Positions 1 to 5,105 of a stretch of DNA of 5,105 nt are shown one piece after another (position 1 is the first letter of the stretch; each line of letters begins with the position of its first letter). The DNA is taken from NCBI GenBank assembly GCA_903912435.1, contig CAIWHI010000349.1, positions 1-5,105 on the forward strand. The letters run 5' to 3'. The notes under the pieces are model-generated. The model ran no database searches, was not told the DNA's origin, and saw only the letters and a list, made by a program, of their open reading frames with translations. A program made the translations under genes and the position numbers. The stretch comes from an uncultured Bacteroidota bacterium (GTDB lineage: Bacteria; Bacteroidota; Bacteroidia; Chitinophagales; Chitinophagaceae).

Positions 1-186
1 ATATGCATGGATATGTGCATGGTAGACATTACTGACATACCAGATGTAAAGGAAGGCAATGATGCAATTATTTTTGGCCCAGGATTATCAGTGACCCAAT
101 TAGCCCAATGGGCAGATACAATTTCCTACGAAATTATGACCAGCATCTCGCAAAGGGTGAAAAGGGTATATGTGAATGAGGAATAG
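1..186 (+). CDS. alr: Alanine racemase, C-terminal end (5' partial)
   Basis: The last 61 codons of an alanine racemase, a PLP enzyme that interconverts L- and D-alanine in the cytoplasm to supply peptidoglycan synthesis. The visible part opens with ICMDMCMVDIT, the conserved CMD(M/Q) segment of the C-terminal beta domain; its Met lines the active site in the well-studied Geobacillus enzyme. A VKEGNDAIIFG strand follows, then SVTQLAQWADTISYEIMTSIS near the end, which matches the family's usual closing segment (A..TIsYEi.t.is.RV.R.Y). The reading frame is open from base 1 and stops with TAG at 184-186, so the barrel domain and PLP lysine lie upstream of the window. In many Bacteroidota this domain is fused behind MurF; that cannot be judged here. 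The stop is six bases from the stop of the convergent kinase gene, and I see no terminator hairpin between them. Confidence 0.93.
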   Translation: MCMDMCMVDITDIPDVKEGNDAIIFGPGLSVTQLAQWADTISYEIMTSISQRVKRVYVNEE

Positions 187-192
187 TACCGA

Positions 193-1059
193 TTAAGCAG
201 GCACACGGCTTACCAACTCTGTATAATATTTGATTAGACCCTCCATAGGGCTTTTAATTACATTGCCTATTTCCAATTCGTATTGCTGGCAAAGGCTTTC
301 AAGAATATCACTGAACTCAAATGCAATAGAACCAGAAAAATACAAGGGTAATTTCCATGTATTTCTGTGCTTCAATATACTTGTGTGGAAAAAATCGTTT
401 AAGCAGTCTTCAATAATATTTTCAACCATATAGTGGCCACGGTTCTCTTTTAACAAGGTAACAAATGATGCCAGGTAACGATTTGGATTGGGTTCATGAT
501 ACAGCTTATCAATTATCTTCCTGATATCATTACCAAACCTCATTTCAAAACCCATCCTTAGTTCTTCATCGAATGTATCGTAGGCATAATATTGCAATAT
601 ACGTTTACCCATATAGTTACCACCACCTTCATCACCGGCTATATAACCCAGACTAGGTTTCTGTTCCTTAATGATGTCACCATTGTAGTAACAACTTGCA
701 CTACCAGTTCCCAATATGCACACTATACCCTTTTGGTTACCACATAAGGCCCTTGCCGCAGCCATTATATCGCCCTGTACCTCTGCATTAGGAATACCAA
801 AATGTGCCTCGAAAATTTCTTTTAGAAAAACCTGTTTTGCAGGATTTGCAGCTCCTGCTCCAAAATACTCCAGACTTTCAGCACCGTAAATTGTATTATC
901 CCAGGGAAGCTCATTTTTAAGTAAGTCGGCAATGTATTCCCTGCTTTGCAAGTAAGGATTAATACCTTGTGTACCAAACCTTACGGGCTTCTTTCCTTGA
1001 GAAATAAGGCACCAGTCGGTCTTTGTACTACCACTATCTGCAATCAGGTAAGTCTTCAT
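193..1059 (-). CDS. N-acetylglucosamine kinase-like protein (BadF/BadG/BcrA/BcrD ATPase family)
   Basis: A 288-residue ASKHA-fold sugar kinase, predicted to phosphorylate N-acetylglucosamine or a related amino sugar in the cytoplasm with ATP. The motifs appear in order. The N-terminal phosphate-1 loop is DSGSTKTDW (8-16). GAGAANP (67-73) follows, then VQGDIMAAARAL, where Asp97 is the likely catalytic base by alignment with the human NAGK Asp107 region. The phosphate-2 loop is ILGTGSASC (115-123), the sugar-site segment is GYIAGDEGGGNYMG (138-151), and the adenosine-side loop is FSGSIA (241-246). Length is normal for the bacterial family, with no signal peptide or membrane segment. The ATG at 1057-1059 directly precedes the first strand of the fold, which supports this start; no clear Shine-Dalgarno is seen. 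The substrate cannot be fixed from sequence: family members include GlcNAc kinases, glucosamine kinases and the clostridial MurNAc/GlcNAc kinase MurK. The neighbouring alanine racemase gives only weak support for a cell-wall sugar recycling role. Confidence 0.88.
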   Translation of the reverse strand: MKTYLIADSGSTKTDWCLISQGKKPVRFGTQGINPYLQSREYIADLLKNELPWDNTIYGAESLEYFGAGAANPAKQVFLKEIFEAHFGIPNAEVQGDIMAAARALCGNQKGIVCILGTGSASCYYNGDIIKEQKPSLGYIAGDEGGGNYMGKRILQYYAYDTFDEELRMGFEMRFGNDIRKIIDKLYHEPNPNRYLASFVTLLKENRGHYMVENIIEDCLNDFFHTSILKHRNTWKLPLYFSGSIAFEFSDILESLCQQYELEIGNVIKSPMEGLIKYYTELVSRVPA

Positions 1060-1126
1060 ACATATCGTTTACTATACAAATATGCATCAGGAAAAATGAA
1101 ATTCCTAGGATAAGAAGCAGAAATTT

Positions 1127-1160
1127 GAAAAATATAATCTTGTTATACGTAAGTTAACAA
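1127..1160 (-). promoter_or_regulatory. Weak candidate promoter for the amino sugar kinase
   Basis: On the - strand, bases 1134-1127 read TATTTTTC, matching the Bacteroidota -7 element TAnnTTTG except at the last base. A TTG lies upstream at 1160-1158, with a 23-base spacer, which is at the long end for this promoter class. Transcription would start near 1122 and leave a leader of about 60 bases before the kinase ATG. A second partial match, CATATTTG at 1084-1077, lies closer to the gene but has no TTG at a suitable distance. Neither is convincing in such AT-rich DNA. Confidence 0.2.
1140..1160. repeat. Inverted repeat TTGTTA-N9-TAACAA
   Basis: Perfect six-base arms, TTGTTA (1140-1145) and TAACAA (1155-1160), separated by nine bases, in the gap upstream of the kinase gene. 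The 21-base span and dyad geometry fit a binding site for a dimeric regulator. It sits between the elements of the weak candidate kinase promoter, where a bound repressor would interfere. Short arms in AT-rich DNA also arise by chance, so the functional reading is only a suggestion. Confidence 0.35.
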
Positions 1161-1198
1161 TCTTATGACTGAAATTTATTATTGACCCGGAAAAGTCC

Positions 1199-1212
1199 TT
1201 AGATTAATCTAA
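1199..1212. repeat. 14-base perfect palindrome TTAGATTAATCTAA
   Basis: An uninterrupted 14-base palindrome centred between 1205 and 1206, about 140 bases upstream of the kinase start and about 70 bases past the stop of the small exported protein gene. It has no loop and no following T run in either direction, so it does not look like a terminator. An operator-type site is the most natural reading, but no second copy is seen in the window. Confidence 0.4.
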
Positions 1213-1280
1213 ATTCTACAGTTGAAGGTTTTCTAAAAGGGGAAAAACACCCTAACAAGTATTGCCATAAACCTAAGAAA

Positions 1281-1676
1281 TCAATAATTAGAAAAAGGAG
1301 ATTTTACTCTTTGCACTTCACCACCTGTATGTATCAGGTATTGTTCAAACTGGCTTTCGTTTAGAATGGCTTTAAACCTGGCATCCTTATTTTTCTTAAG
1401 TTCCTGTTGTAATTTCTTCACAATGCGCTTATCACTAATTTTTCCTATACTATCTACTGAACAATAATACCCCAGATTAGTGACCTTGACTATTTCGTAC
1501 TGCTTTGCGTTCACAACAAGGTTTTGCTTTATCCAACTGGTTTCACTATTGGCTCTTTGCTCCCATAATTTAATACTATGTGCCTGAGCAGAAGAAAAAA
1601 TAGACAAAAAAAGCATAACCGTAACCACCAACGCATTGACAGCCAACCTATTATATAATTTACCAGACAAAATCAT
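1281..1676 (-). CDS. Small exported protein with LTxxQ-like motifs (possible Spy/CpxP-type periplasmic protein)
   Basis: A 131-residue protein with a classic Sec signal peptide: a basic n-region (K6, R10), a hydrophobic core over about residues 11-29, and an AQA signal peptidase site predicting cleavage after Ala32. The mature 99 residues are charged and mostly helical in character. They carry two spaced LxxxQ-like segments: VNAKQYEIVKVTNL (55-68), and DARFKAILNESQFEQYL (98-114), in which LNESQ resembles the LTxxQ motif of Spy/CpxP-type proteins. A Lys-rich amphipathic stretch (83-97) lies between them, again as in that group. This resemblance is by eye, and the role (envelope stress or chaperone-like binding) is inference. 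There is a single Cys (72), so no internal disulfide. The ATG at 1674-1676 gives a well-formed signal peptide; starting at Met21 would remove the n-region. Upstream, TTG (1760-1758), a 20-base spacer and a poor -7 match at 1737-1730 give no convincing promoter. It is transcribed in the same direction as both neighbours, across gaps of 152 and 221 bases. Confidence 0.75.
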   Translation of the reverse strand: MILSGKLYNRLAVNALVVTVMLFLSIFSSAQAHSIKLWEQRANSETSWIKQNLVVNAKQYEIVKVTNLGYYCSVDSIGKISDKRIVKKLQQELKKNKDARFKAILNESQFEQYLIHTGGEVQRVKSPFSNY

Positions 1677-1828
1677 AAGATTACCCTTAGTAAAAAAAAC
1701 CGCTTTTATGGTAATGTGCCATTCCTTTGCAATCTAAGTAACAAAAACGGTATTGCACAATTTAGTGACTATCATTTTTTTAGGGGCCCGCTAGTTATAG
1801 CCTTAATAGTTTTCAGAGAATGGGTTAA

Positions 1829-3709
1829 CTACTTCTTCCACACTATCTTATCCAGGCTTTCCTGCGCCAATGGGTGGTAGTTTTTCCTGAAATTATTATA
1901 AATCTTAATACCCATTTCAGCGGTTTGAGGTGATTTCATCATCTGACCATAAAGAGGTTCCAAAAATTTCCTTCTACCCACCATACTCAAAAACTCTTCC
2001 ATCTTTGGATAAGCTTTGGTGTAGCCTGCCCTTACTGCCATAATAAACCACAAATCTGCGATTTCGCTGTTTTCAGAATTAGAAAAATTATAGACATCAT
2101 CCAGTTTTTTCATTTGCAATACCGAGAGGGCAGGTGGCATTTTGCGCAGGAAATGAAGCCACTCATGCGTAGTCCATTCAGTTGTATTCAAGTGGGCTGG
2201 TTCCACATCTGCCAAAAACTTATCCCTCTCAGAATCTACCTTGGCAAAACGCTCCTGATCGACTCTTGGGCAATTCTCTGGTATCCCAGCACCATACACC
2301 CATTGTTTAATATTTATCTTGCTTTTTAATACCTCATTATCCTTAAAAAGGGCAGTATCCATATAAACTAAAAATGCCTCTGTAGTTATGGTCTTAAAAG
2401 CAAACTGGTTGAAATATTGCTTCAAAAAATGGTCGAACCTATCACGCCCCACCGAAATTTCTAACAACTTCAAAAAATGGCTGCCCTTTTCGTAAGGAAT
2501 ATCTGTTAAGCCATCATCCGGGTCGCGACCCTTAAGGTCTAGCTTCAACCATGTATCTTTTTTATTGGTAAGCGTCAATTCATCCACCGCAGTCACCAAA
2601 TCCTGATAGCCTAGCTCCCATAGCATGTCGCTATAGCTCTTGCCCATCATCTGCTCCATTATCCTGCGCTCGAAATAATCGGTGAATCCTTCATTAAGCC
2701 AAAAATCGTTCCATGTGGCGTTGGTAACCAGATTACCACTCCAGCTATGAGCCAATTCATGTGCTATAAGGCTCATCAACGACCTGTCGCCGGCAATAAT
2801 GGTAGGGGTAGCAAATGTTAGTTTTGGATTCTCCATACCACCAATCGGGAAGCCGGGAGGCAAAACAATGGCATCATACCTACCCCATCTATATTGGCCA
2901 TAAAGTTGTTCGGCATTATCAACCATCCGGCCTACCCCATCAAATTCATAACGGGCTTTATCAATCATACCCTTTTCGGCATATACCCCTGTGCGGTCAT
3001 CAATACTTCTAAAAGCAATATCACCCACTGCCAATGCCATTAAGTAAGCTGGTATAGGCTGGTCCATCACAAATCTGTATACTCCACTATCGTTAGACTC
3101 CTGGGGATTCACTGCACTCATCAAGGCCATTAACTCCTTAGGCACACTCACCTTAGCATTGTAGGTAAACCTGATTCCCGGCCCATCAGGGCAAGGAATC
3201 CAGGAACGGGCATAAATACTTTCAGATTGGGTAAACAAAAACGGATACTTCTTATCGTGGGTCTGTTGTGGGTCAAGCCATTGCAAAGCCCTTGCATTGG
3301 GGCCTGTGGCATACCATACGGTCACTGACTGGGTATTTGCAGTAACAGGCACATGCAAAGCACTACCCAGAAACTTAATTGGAGAATCGAGCCTGAAAGC
3401 CACCTTTTTACCATCTACCCATACACTATCAATCGTAAGGTCGTAGGTATCCAGCCTTAAATCTTTATTGGTATTTTTGTTATTGATAGTCCAATGAGCA
3501 TTTCCACTTATCTTCTTTCCTACCATATCTACCTTAATATCCAGGTCCAGGTGCTCAAAAACAATACTATCACCATTTGACAACGTATGTACGTCCTTTA
3601 TTGACACCGAATCATGGGTAGGCTTCTTCTCCACCTTTTTGGAACCACAACCAGTATTTACAAACAATAAAAAACTTAGAAAGAATAGAATAACCAGATT
3701 TCTCAACAT
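1829..3709 (-). CDS. M1-family zinc aminopeptidase, leukotriene A4 hydrolase-like lipoprotein
   Basis: A 626-residue metallo-aminopeptidase that removes N-terminal residues from peptides, probably in the periplasm or anchored to an envelope membrane. The first 20 residues form a hydrophobic signal ending in NTGC; Cys21 is the likely lipidated residue, although Asn at -3 makes a loose lipobox. The charged, Lys-rich stretch after it (22-29) lacks the acidic surface-export signal known in this phylum. Domains: a beta-rich N-terminal saddle (about 50-235), a catalytic domain (about 236-480) and a helical C-terminal domain (about 490-626). Key motifs are GGMEN (290-294), HELAH (317-321) and NEGF, with Glu340 as third zinc ligand (HExxH-x18-E). 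PYEKG holds Tyr406, equivalent to LTA4H Tyr383, and Asp398 matches LTA4H Asp375. The C-terminal domain matches leukotriene A4 hydrolase (VYNFSNSENSEI at 539-550). Arg579 and Lys581 stand where LTA4H Arg563 and Lys565 hold the substrate carboxylate. LTA4H Tyr378 is replaced by Leu401. Epoxide hydrolase activity is therefore not expected; peptide trimming for nutrition is likelier. The gene stands alone behind a divergent promoter region. Confidence 0.95.
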   Translation of the reverse strand: MLRNLVILFFLSFLLFVNTGCGSKKVEKKPTHDSVSIKDVHTLSNGDSIVFEHLDLDIKVDMVGKKISGNAHWTINNKNTNKDLRLDTYDLTIDSVWVDGKKVAFRLDSPIKFLGSALHVPVTANTQSVTVWYATGPNARALQWLDPQQTHDKKYPFLFTQSESIYARSWIPCPDGPGIRFTYNAKVSVPKELMALMSAVNPQESNDSGVYRFVMDQPIPAYLMALAVGDIAFRSIDDRTGVYAEKGMIDKARYEFDGVGRMVDNAEQLYGQYRWGRYDAIVLPPGFPIGGMENPKLTFATPTIIAGDRSLMSLIAHELAHSWSGNLVTNATWNDFWLNEGFTDYFERRIMEQMMGKSYSDMLWELGYQDLVTAVDELTLTNKKDTWLKLDLKGRDPDDGLTDIPYEKGSHFLKLLEISVGRDRFDHFLKQYFNQFAFKTITTEAFLVYMDTALFKDNEVLKSKINIKQWVYGAGIPENCPRVDQERFAKVDSERDKFLADVEPAHLNTTEWTTHEWLHFLRKMPPALSVLQMKKLDDVYNFSNSENSEIADLWFIMAVRAGYTKAYPKMEEFLSMVGRRKFLEPLYGQMMKSPQTAEMGIKIYNNFRKNYHPLAQESLDKIVWKK

Positions 3710-3777
3710 AGTATATTTGTTCTACATAAAAACCAATCCACGAATTAAAATGGGAAGGCAGGAAAAAAAATTAGAAG

Positions 3778-3789
3778 TGCAAATTTGCA
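3778..3789. repeat. 12-base perfect palindrome TGCAAATTTGCA in the divergent promoter region
   Basis: A perfect palindrome in the 216-base region between the divergently transcribed aminopeptidase and the 104-residue protein gene. On the - strand it overlaps the end of the candidate -7 element and the predicted transcription start of the aminopeptidase gene, the position expected of a repressor site. It is too short, and has no loop, to act as a terminator. No second copy is seen in the window. Confidence 0.4.
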
Positions 3790-3815
3790 AAATTATGTTG
3801 ACTTAAGCAGGCAAA
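3788..3815 (-). promoter_or_regulatory. Candidate Bacteroidota-type promoter of the aminopeptidase gene
   Basis: On the - strand, bases 3795-3788 read TAATTTTG, a perfect match to the Bacteroidota -7 element TAnnTTTG. Upstream, TTTG at 3815-3812 matches the -33 element. The spacer is 16 bases, slightly shorter than the usual 19 or so. Transcription would start near 3781-3783 and give a leader of about 70 bases before the ATG at 3709. It is the only place in the intergenic regions where both elements are exact, but the short spacing limits confidence. Confidence 0.45.
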
Positions 3816-3925
3816 ATTTAATACTAGCAATCAGGCATATAACTATCTTGACGAAAACCACCAATTTAACATCAATTTCAAGACTTAAAACCCCTATCCA
3901 AACCTGATTTAAACTACCTTTAATT

Positions 3926-4240
3926 ATGATTGAGGAATTAGACGAACCAGATTTTGAAACGCAGGAGTTTTTCACCTCCGAAACTACCTATACCGATCTG
4001 GTATTCATCAATGGCATAAAAACCGAAATAAACTTCATTTGCTGCCGCAAGGGTTTTGCCGACCAGTATTTTGCCGTAAACCTAAGCCGCAAAGGCACAT
4101 GCATCAATAGCTATACAATGGTAGCAGTGGGCCGGGATGAAAACGGACTGATTTGGCGTTTTGAGGAAGATACTGTGCCTAAAGAAATAAAAAGCAGGGA
4201 AAAGGAATTTAGTGAACTGCTGGAGAGCAGGACTAAATAA
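3926..4240 (+). CDS. Hypothetical protein, 104 residues, cytoplasmic
   Basis: I do not recognise this protein. It has no signal peptide or membrane segment and starts with a strongly acidic stretch (residues 3-19, with eight Glu/Asp). A probable mixed beta region follows, including VFINGIKTEINFICC (26-40), QYFAVNLSRKG (47-57), TMVAVGRD (64-71) and LIWRFEED (75-82). It ends in a charged, probably helical tail (85-104). Cysteines are at 39, 40 and 59, with no zinc-binding pattern. The ATG at 3926 is the first start after an in-frame TGA at 3905-3907. The upstream bases are A/T-rich without a Shine-Dalgarno, common in this phylum. Reality is supported by an open frame across most of the space between its neighbours, sensible composition, and a terminator-like hairpin exactly at its end. 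It is divergent from the aminopeptidase and convergent with the MFS gene. Antisense open frames over it lack plausible protein character. No function is proposed. Confidence 0.72.
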   Translation: MIEELDEPDFETQEFFTSETTYTDLVFINGIKTEINFICCRKGFADQYFAVNLSRKGTCINSYTMVAVGRDENGLIWRFEEDTVPKEIKSREKEFSELLESRTK

Positions 4241-4253
4241 CCTAGTCTTTTTT
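4229..4253 (+). terminator. Intrinsic terminator-like hairpin spanning convergent stop codons
   Basis: Arm AGGACTA (4229-4235) pairs with TAGTCTT (4243-4249): seven base pairs including one G-T wobble, with a seven-base loop. A run of six T (4248-4253) begins at the end of the stem, so termination is expected for + strand transcripts of the 104-residue protein gene. The stop codon TAA (4238-4240) lies in the loop, and the MFS gene's stop (4244-4242, read on the - strand) overlaps the right arm. The reverse direction lacks a T run, so it should act one way only. The stem is short and weak. Confidence 0.5.
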
Positions 4254-5105
4254 ATCATCCCCATGAATATTTAAGGTGCGAAGTGCCGGTGCTGCAAACC
4301 ACGTTACTGCAACTACTACAATGGTCATACAACCACCAAATACTACAGCAGGTATAGTGCCCATCCATTTTGCAGTTACCCCACTTTCCATGGCACCCAA
4401 TTCATTTGAGGAACTAATGAACATAGTATTCACTGCAGCAACCCTGCCCCTCATAGCATCGGGTGTATAAACTTGCAAAATCGTGCCCCTTATTACCACA
4501 CTAATAGCATCAAGCAGGCCTCCAAATAGCAACATTAAGAAAGCTACAATAAAGCCCCATGAAATACCAAAATCAAGTATGGATATAATATTTGTTGTAC
4601 CAAAATAACCACAATAGCCAAAAACGATGGTGGTAATACCAAAACCTGCTATACTCAACATCAGCTTTATGCCTGGGTTTGTTTTTAATGGCATAAAGGA
4701 TAAAATGACTAGCCCGATTACCGAACCAATACCCGGTGCGGCCCTCATCCAGCCATAGCCTATTTCGCCAACCTTTAGGATATCATCAGCATAAACAGGC
4801 AATAAGGCTACTGCCCCACCAAATAAGACTGCAAACATATCTAATGACAGTGCAGCAAGGATAATTTCAGTTTTAAATACAAATCTGATTCCCTCACTTA
4901 AGCTTTTAAGTATGGGTTCCTTATCTTTTTTATGAATTGCTTGTTTGGGAATTCGTAACAAAGCCAATAAAGAAACTACCTGAATCAGCACAATACTTAT
5001 GAGACTAAACCAAAACCCTGTGATAGCAATCATAAACCCTGCAATTAAAGGGCCTACCACGGCACCTGTTTGCCATGAGGCACTACTCCAGGTAGTGGCA
5101 TTAGG
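4242..5105 (-). CDS. Major facilitator superfamily exporter (EntS/MFS_3-like), N-terminus outside the window
   Basis: The C-terminal 287 residues of an inner-membrane, proton-driven transporter of the major facilitator superfamily. The frame stays open to the window edge, reading PNATTWSSASWQTGAVVGPLIAG. The NA..W..as.Q.G.vvGP..aG pattern is typical of transmembrane helix 5 in EntS-like (MFS_3) exporters, so a GTG at 5060-5058 is an internal valine codon, not the start. About eight hydrophobic helices follow. A charged cytoplasmic loop (RIPKQAIHKKDKEP, visible residues 51-64) separates the two six-helix halves. The motif DAMRGRVAAVN (visible 216-226) is the family's conserved RGR loop before helix 11. 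The protein ends in a short polar tail, HGDDKKD. The full protein would be about 400-430 residues. Substrate is unknown; relatives export siderophores, drugs or other small molecules. The gene converges with the 104-residue protein gene, one base apart. Confidence 0.9.
   Translation of the reverse strand, partial: PNATTWSSASWQTGAVVGPLIAGFMIAITGFWFSLISIVLIQVVSLLALLRIPKQAIHKKDKEPILKSLSEGIRFVFKTEIILAALSLDMFAVLFGGAVALLPVYADDILKVGEIGYGWMRAAPGIGSVIGLVILSFMPLKTNPGIKLMLSIAGFGITTIVFGYCGYFGTTNIISILDFGISWGFIVAFLMLLFGGLLDAISVVIRGTILQVYTPDAMRGRVAAVNTMFISSSNELGAMESGVTAKWMGTIPAVVFGGCMTIVVVAVTWFAAPALRTLNIHGDDKKD

Noticed and set aside
1133..1138. A TATAAT hexamer on the + strand, like a sigma-70 -10 box.
   Set aside because: Bacteroidota housekeeping promoters use TAnnTTTG, and the only thing downstream on the + strand is the antisense of the small exported protein gene.
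1783..1801. GC-rich GGGGCCCG followed by the small hairpin GCTA-GTTA-TAGC downstream of the aminopeptidase, a possible terminator.
   Set aside because: The stem is only four pairs, and no T run follows on the - strand, where the aminopeptidase transcript would end.
3712..3719. A perfect TAnnTTTG (TATATTTG) on the + strand, a possible promoter for the 104-residue protein gene.
   Set aside because: No TTG lies at a suitable distance upstream, and it would leave a leader of about 200 bases. It may be chance in AT-rich DNA next to the aminopeptidase start.
193..3813. The 11-base string TTAAGCAGGCA occurs at 193-203 and at 3803-3813.
   Set aside because: A few 11-base matches are expected by chance in 5 kb; one copy is at the end of a coding region, the other intergenic, and flanks do not match.
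3793..3975. A 60-codon open frame on the - strand across the divergent intergenic region.
   Set aside because: It covers the candidate promoter and the start of the + strand gene, and its translation shows no recognisable protein features.
4082..4264. A 60-codon open frame on the - strand opposite the 104-residue gene.
   Set aside because: It overlaps the end of the MFS gene and is antisense to a better-supported gene, so it is a shadow frame.
5058..5060. GTG as the start codon of the MFS gene.
   Set aside because: The frame remains open to the window edge and the upstream residues match the conserved NA..W..as.Q.G segment of the family, so this is an internal valine.

Overview
This AT-rich 5.1 kb window looks like ordinary chromosomal DNA of a member of the Bacteroidota. 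The clues are a Bacteroidota-style alanine racemase tail, a leukotriene-A4-hydrolase-like M1 aminopeptidase built as a lipoprotein, a TAnnTTTG-type promoter, and the absence of clear Shine-Dalgarno sequences. A family within Chitinophagales/Sphingobacteriales would fit, but this rests on protein style alone.

Layout, left to right. The window opens inside the 3' end of an alanine racemase gene on the + strand (1-186). Six bases later it meets, tail to tail, a - strand gene for a BadF/BadG-type N-acetylglucosamine (amino sugar) kinase (193-1059). A 221-base gap with two inverted-repeat elements separates the kinase from a - strand gene for a small exported protein with LTxxQ-like motifs (1281-1676). 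A 152-base gap follows, then the largest gene, a - strand M1-family metallo-aminopeptidase lipoprotein (1829-3709). Its 216-base upstream region is divergent and holds a candidate promoter overlapped by a 12-base palindrome. It leads on the + strand to an unrecognised 104-residue cytoplasmic protein (3926-4240). That gene converges, with a one-base gap, on a - strand MFS exporter gene (4242-5105) whose 5' end lies beyond the window. A hairpin followed by six T residues spans both stop codons.

How the genes relate. There is no obvious operon: the gaps are long or the strands alternate, so most genes are probably transcribed separately. A loose shared theme is the cell envelope and turnover of its material: D-alanine supply for peptidoglycan, amino sugar phosphorylation, an envelope-anchored peptidase, a periplasmic small protein and an inner-membrane exporter. 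This is inference from adjacency only. I see no mobile element, CRISPR array, tRNA, rRNA or defence system, and nothing that amounts to a new multi-gene system. The points most worth following are the divergent region's palindrome over a promoter, the hairpin across the convergent stops, and the active-site details of the aminopeptidase.
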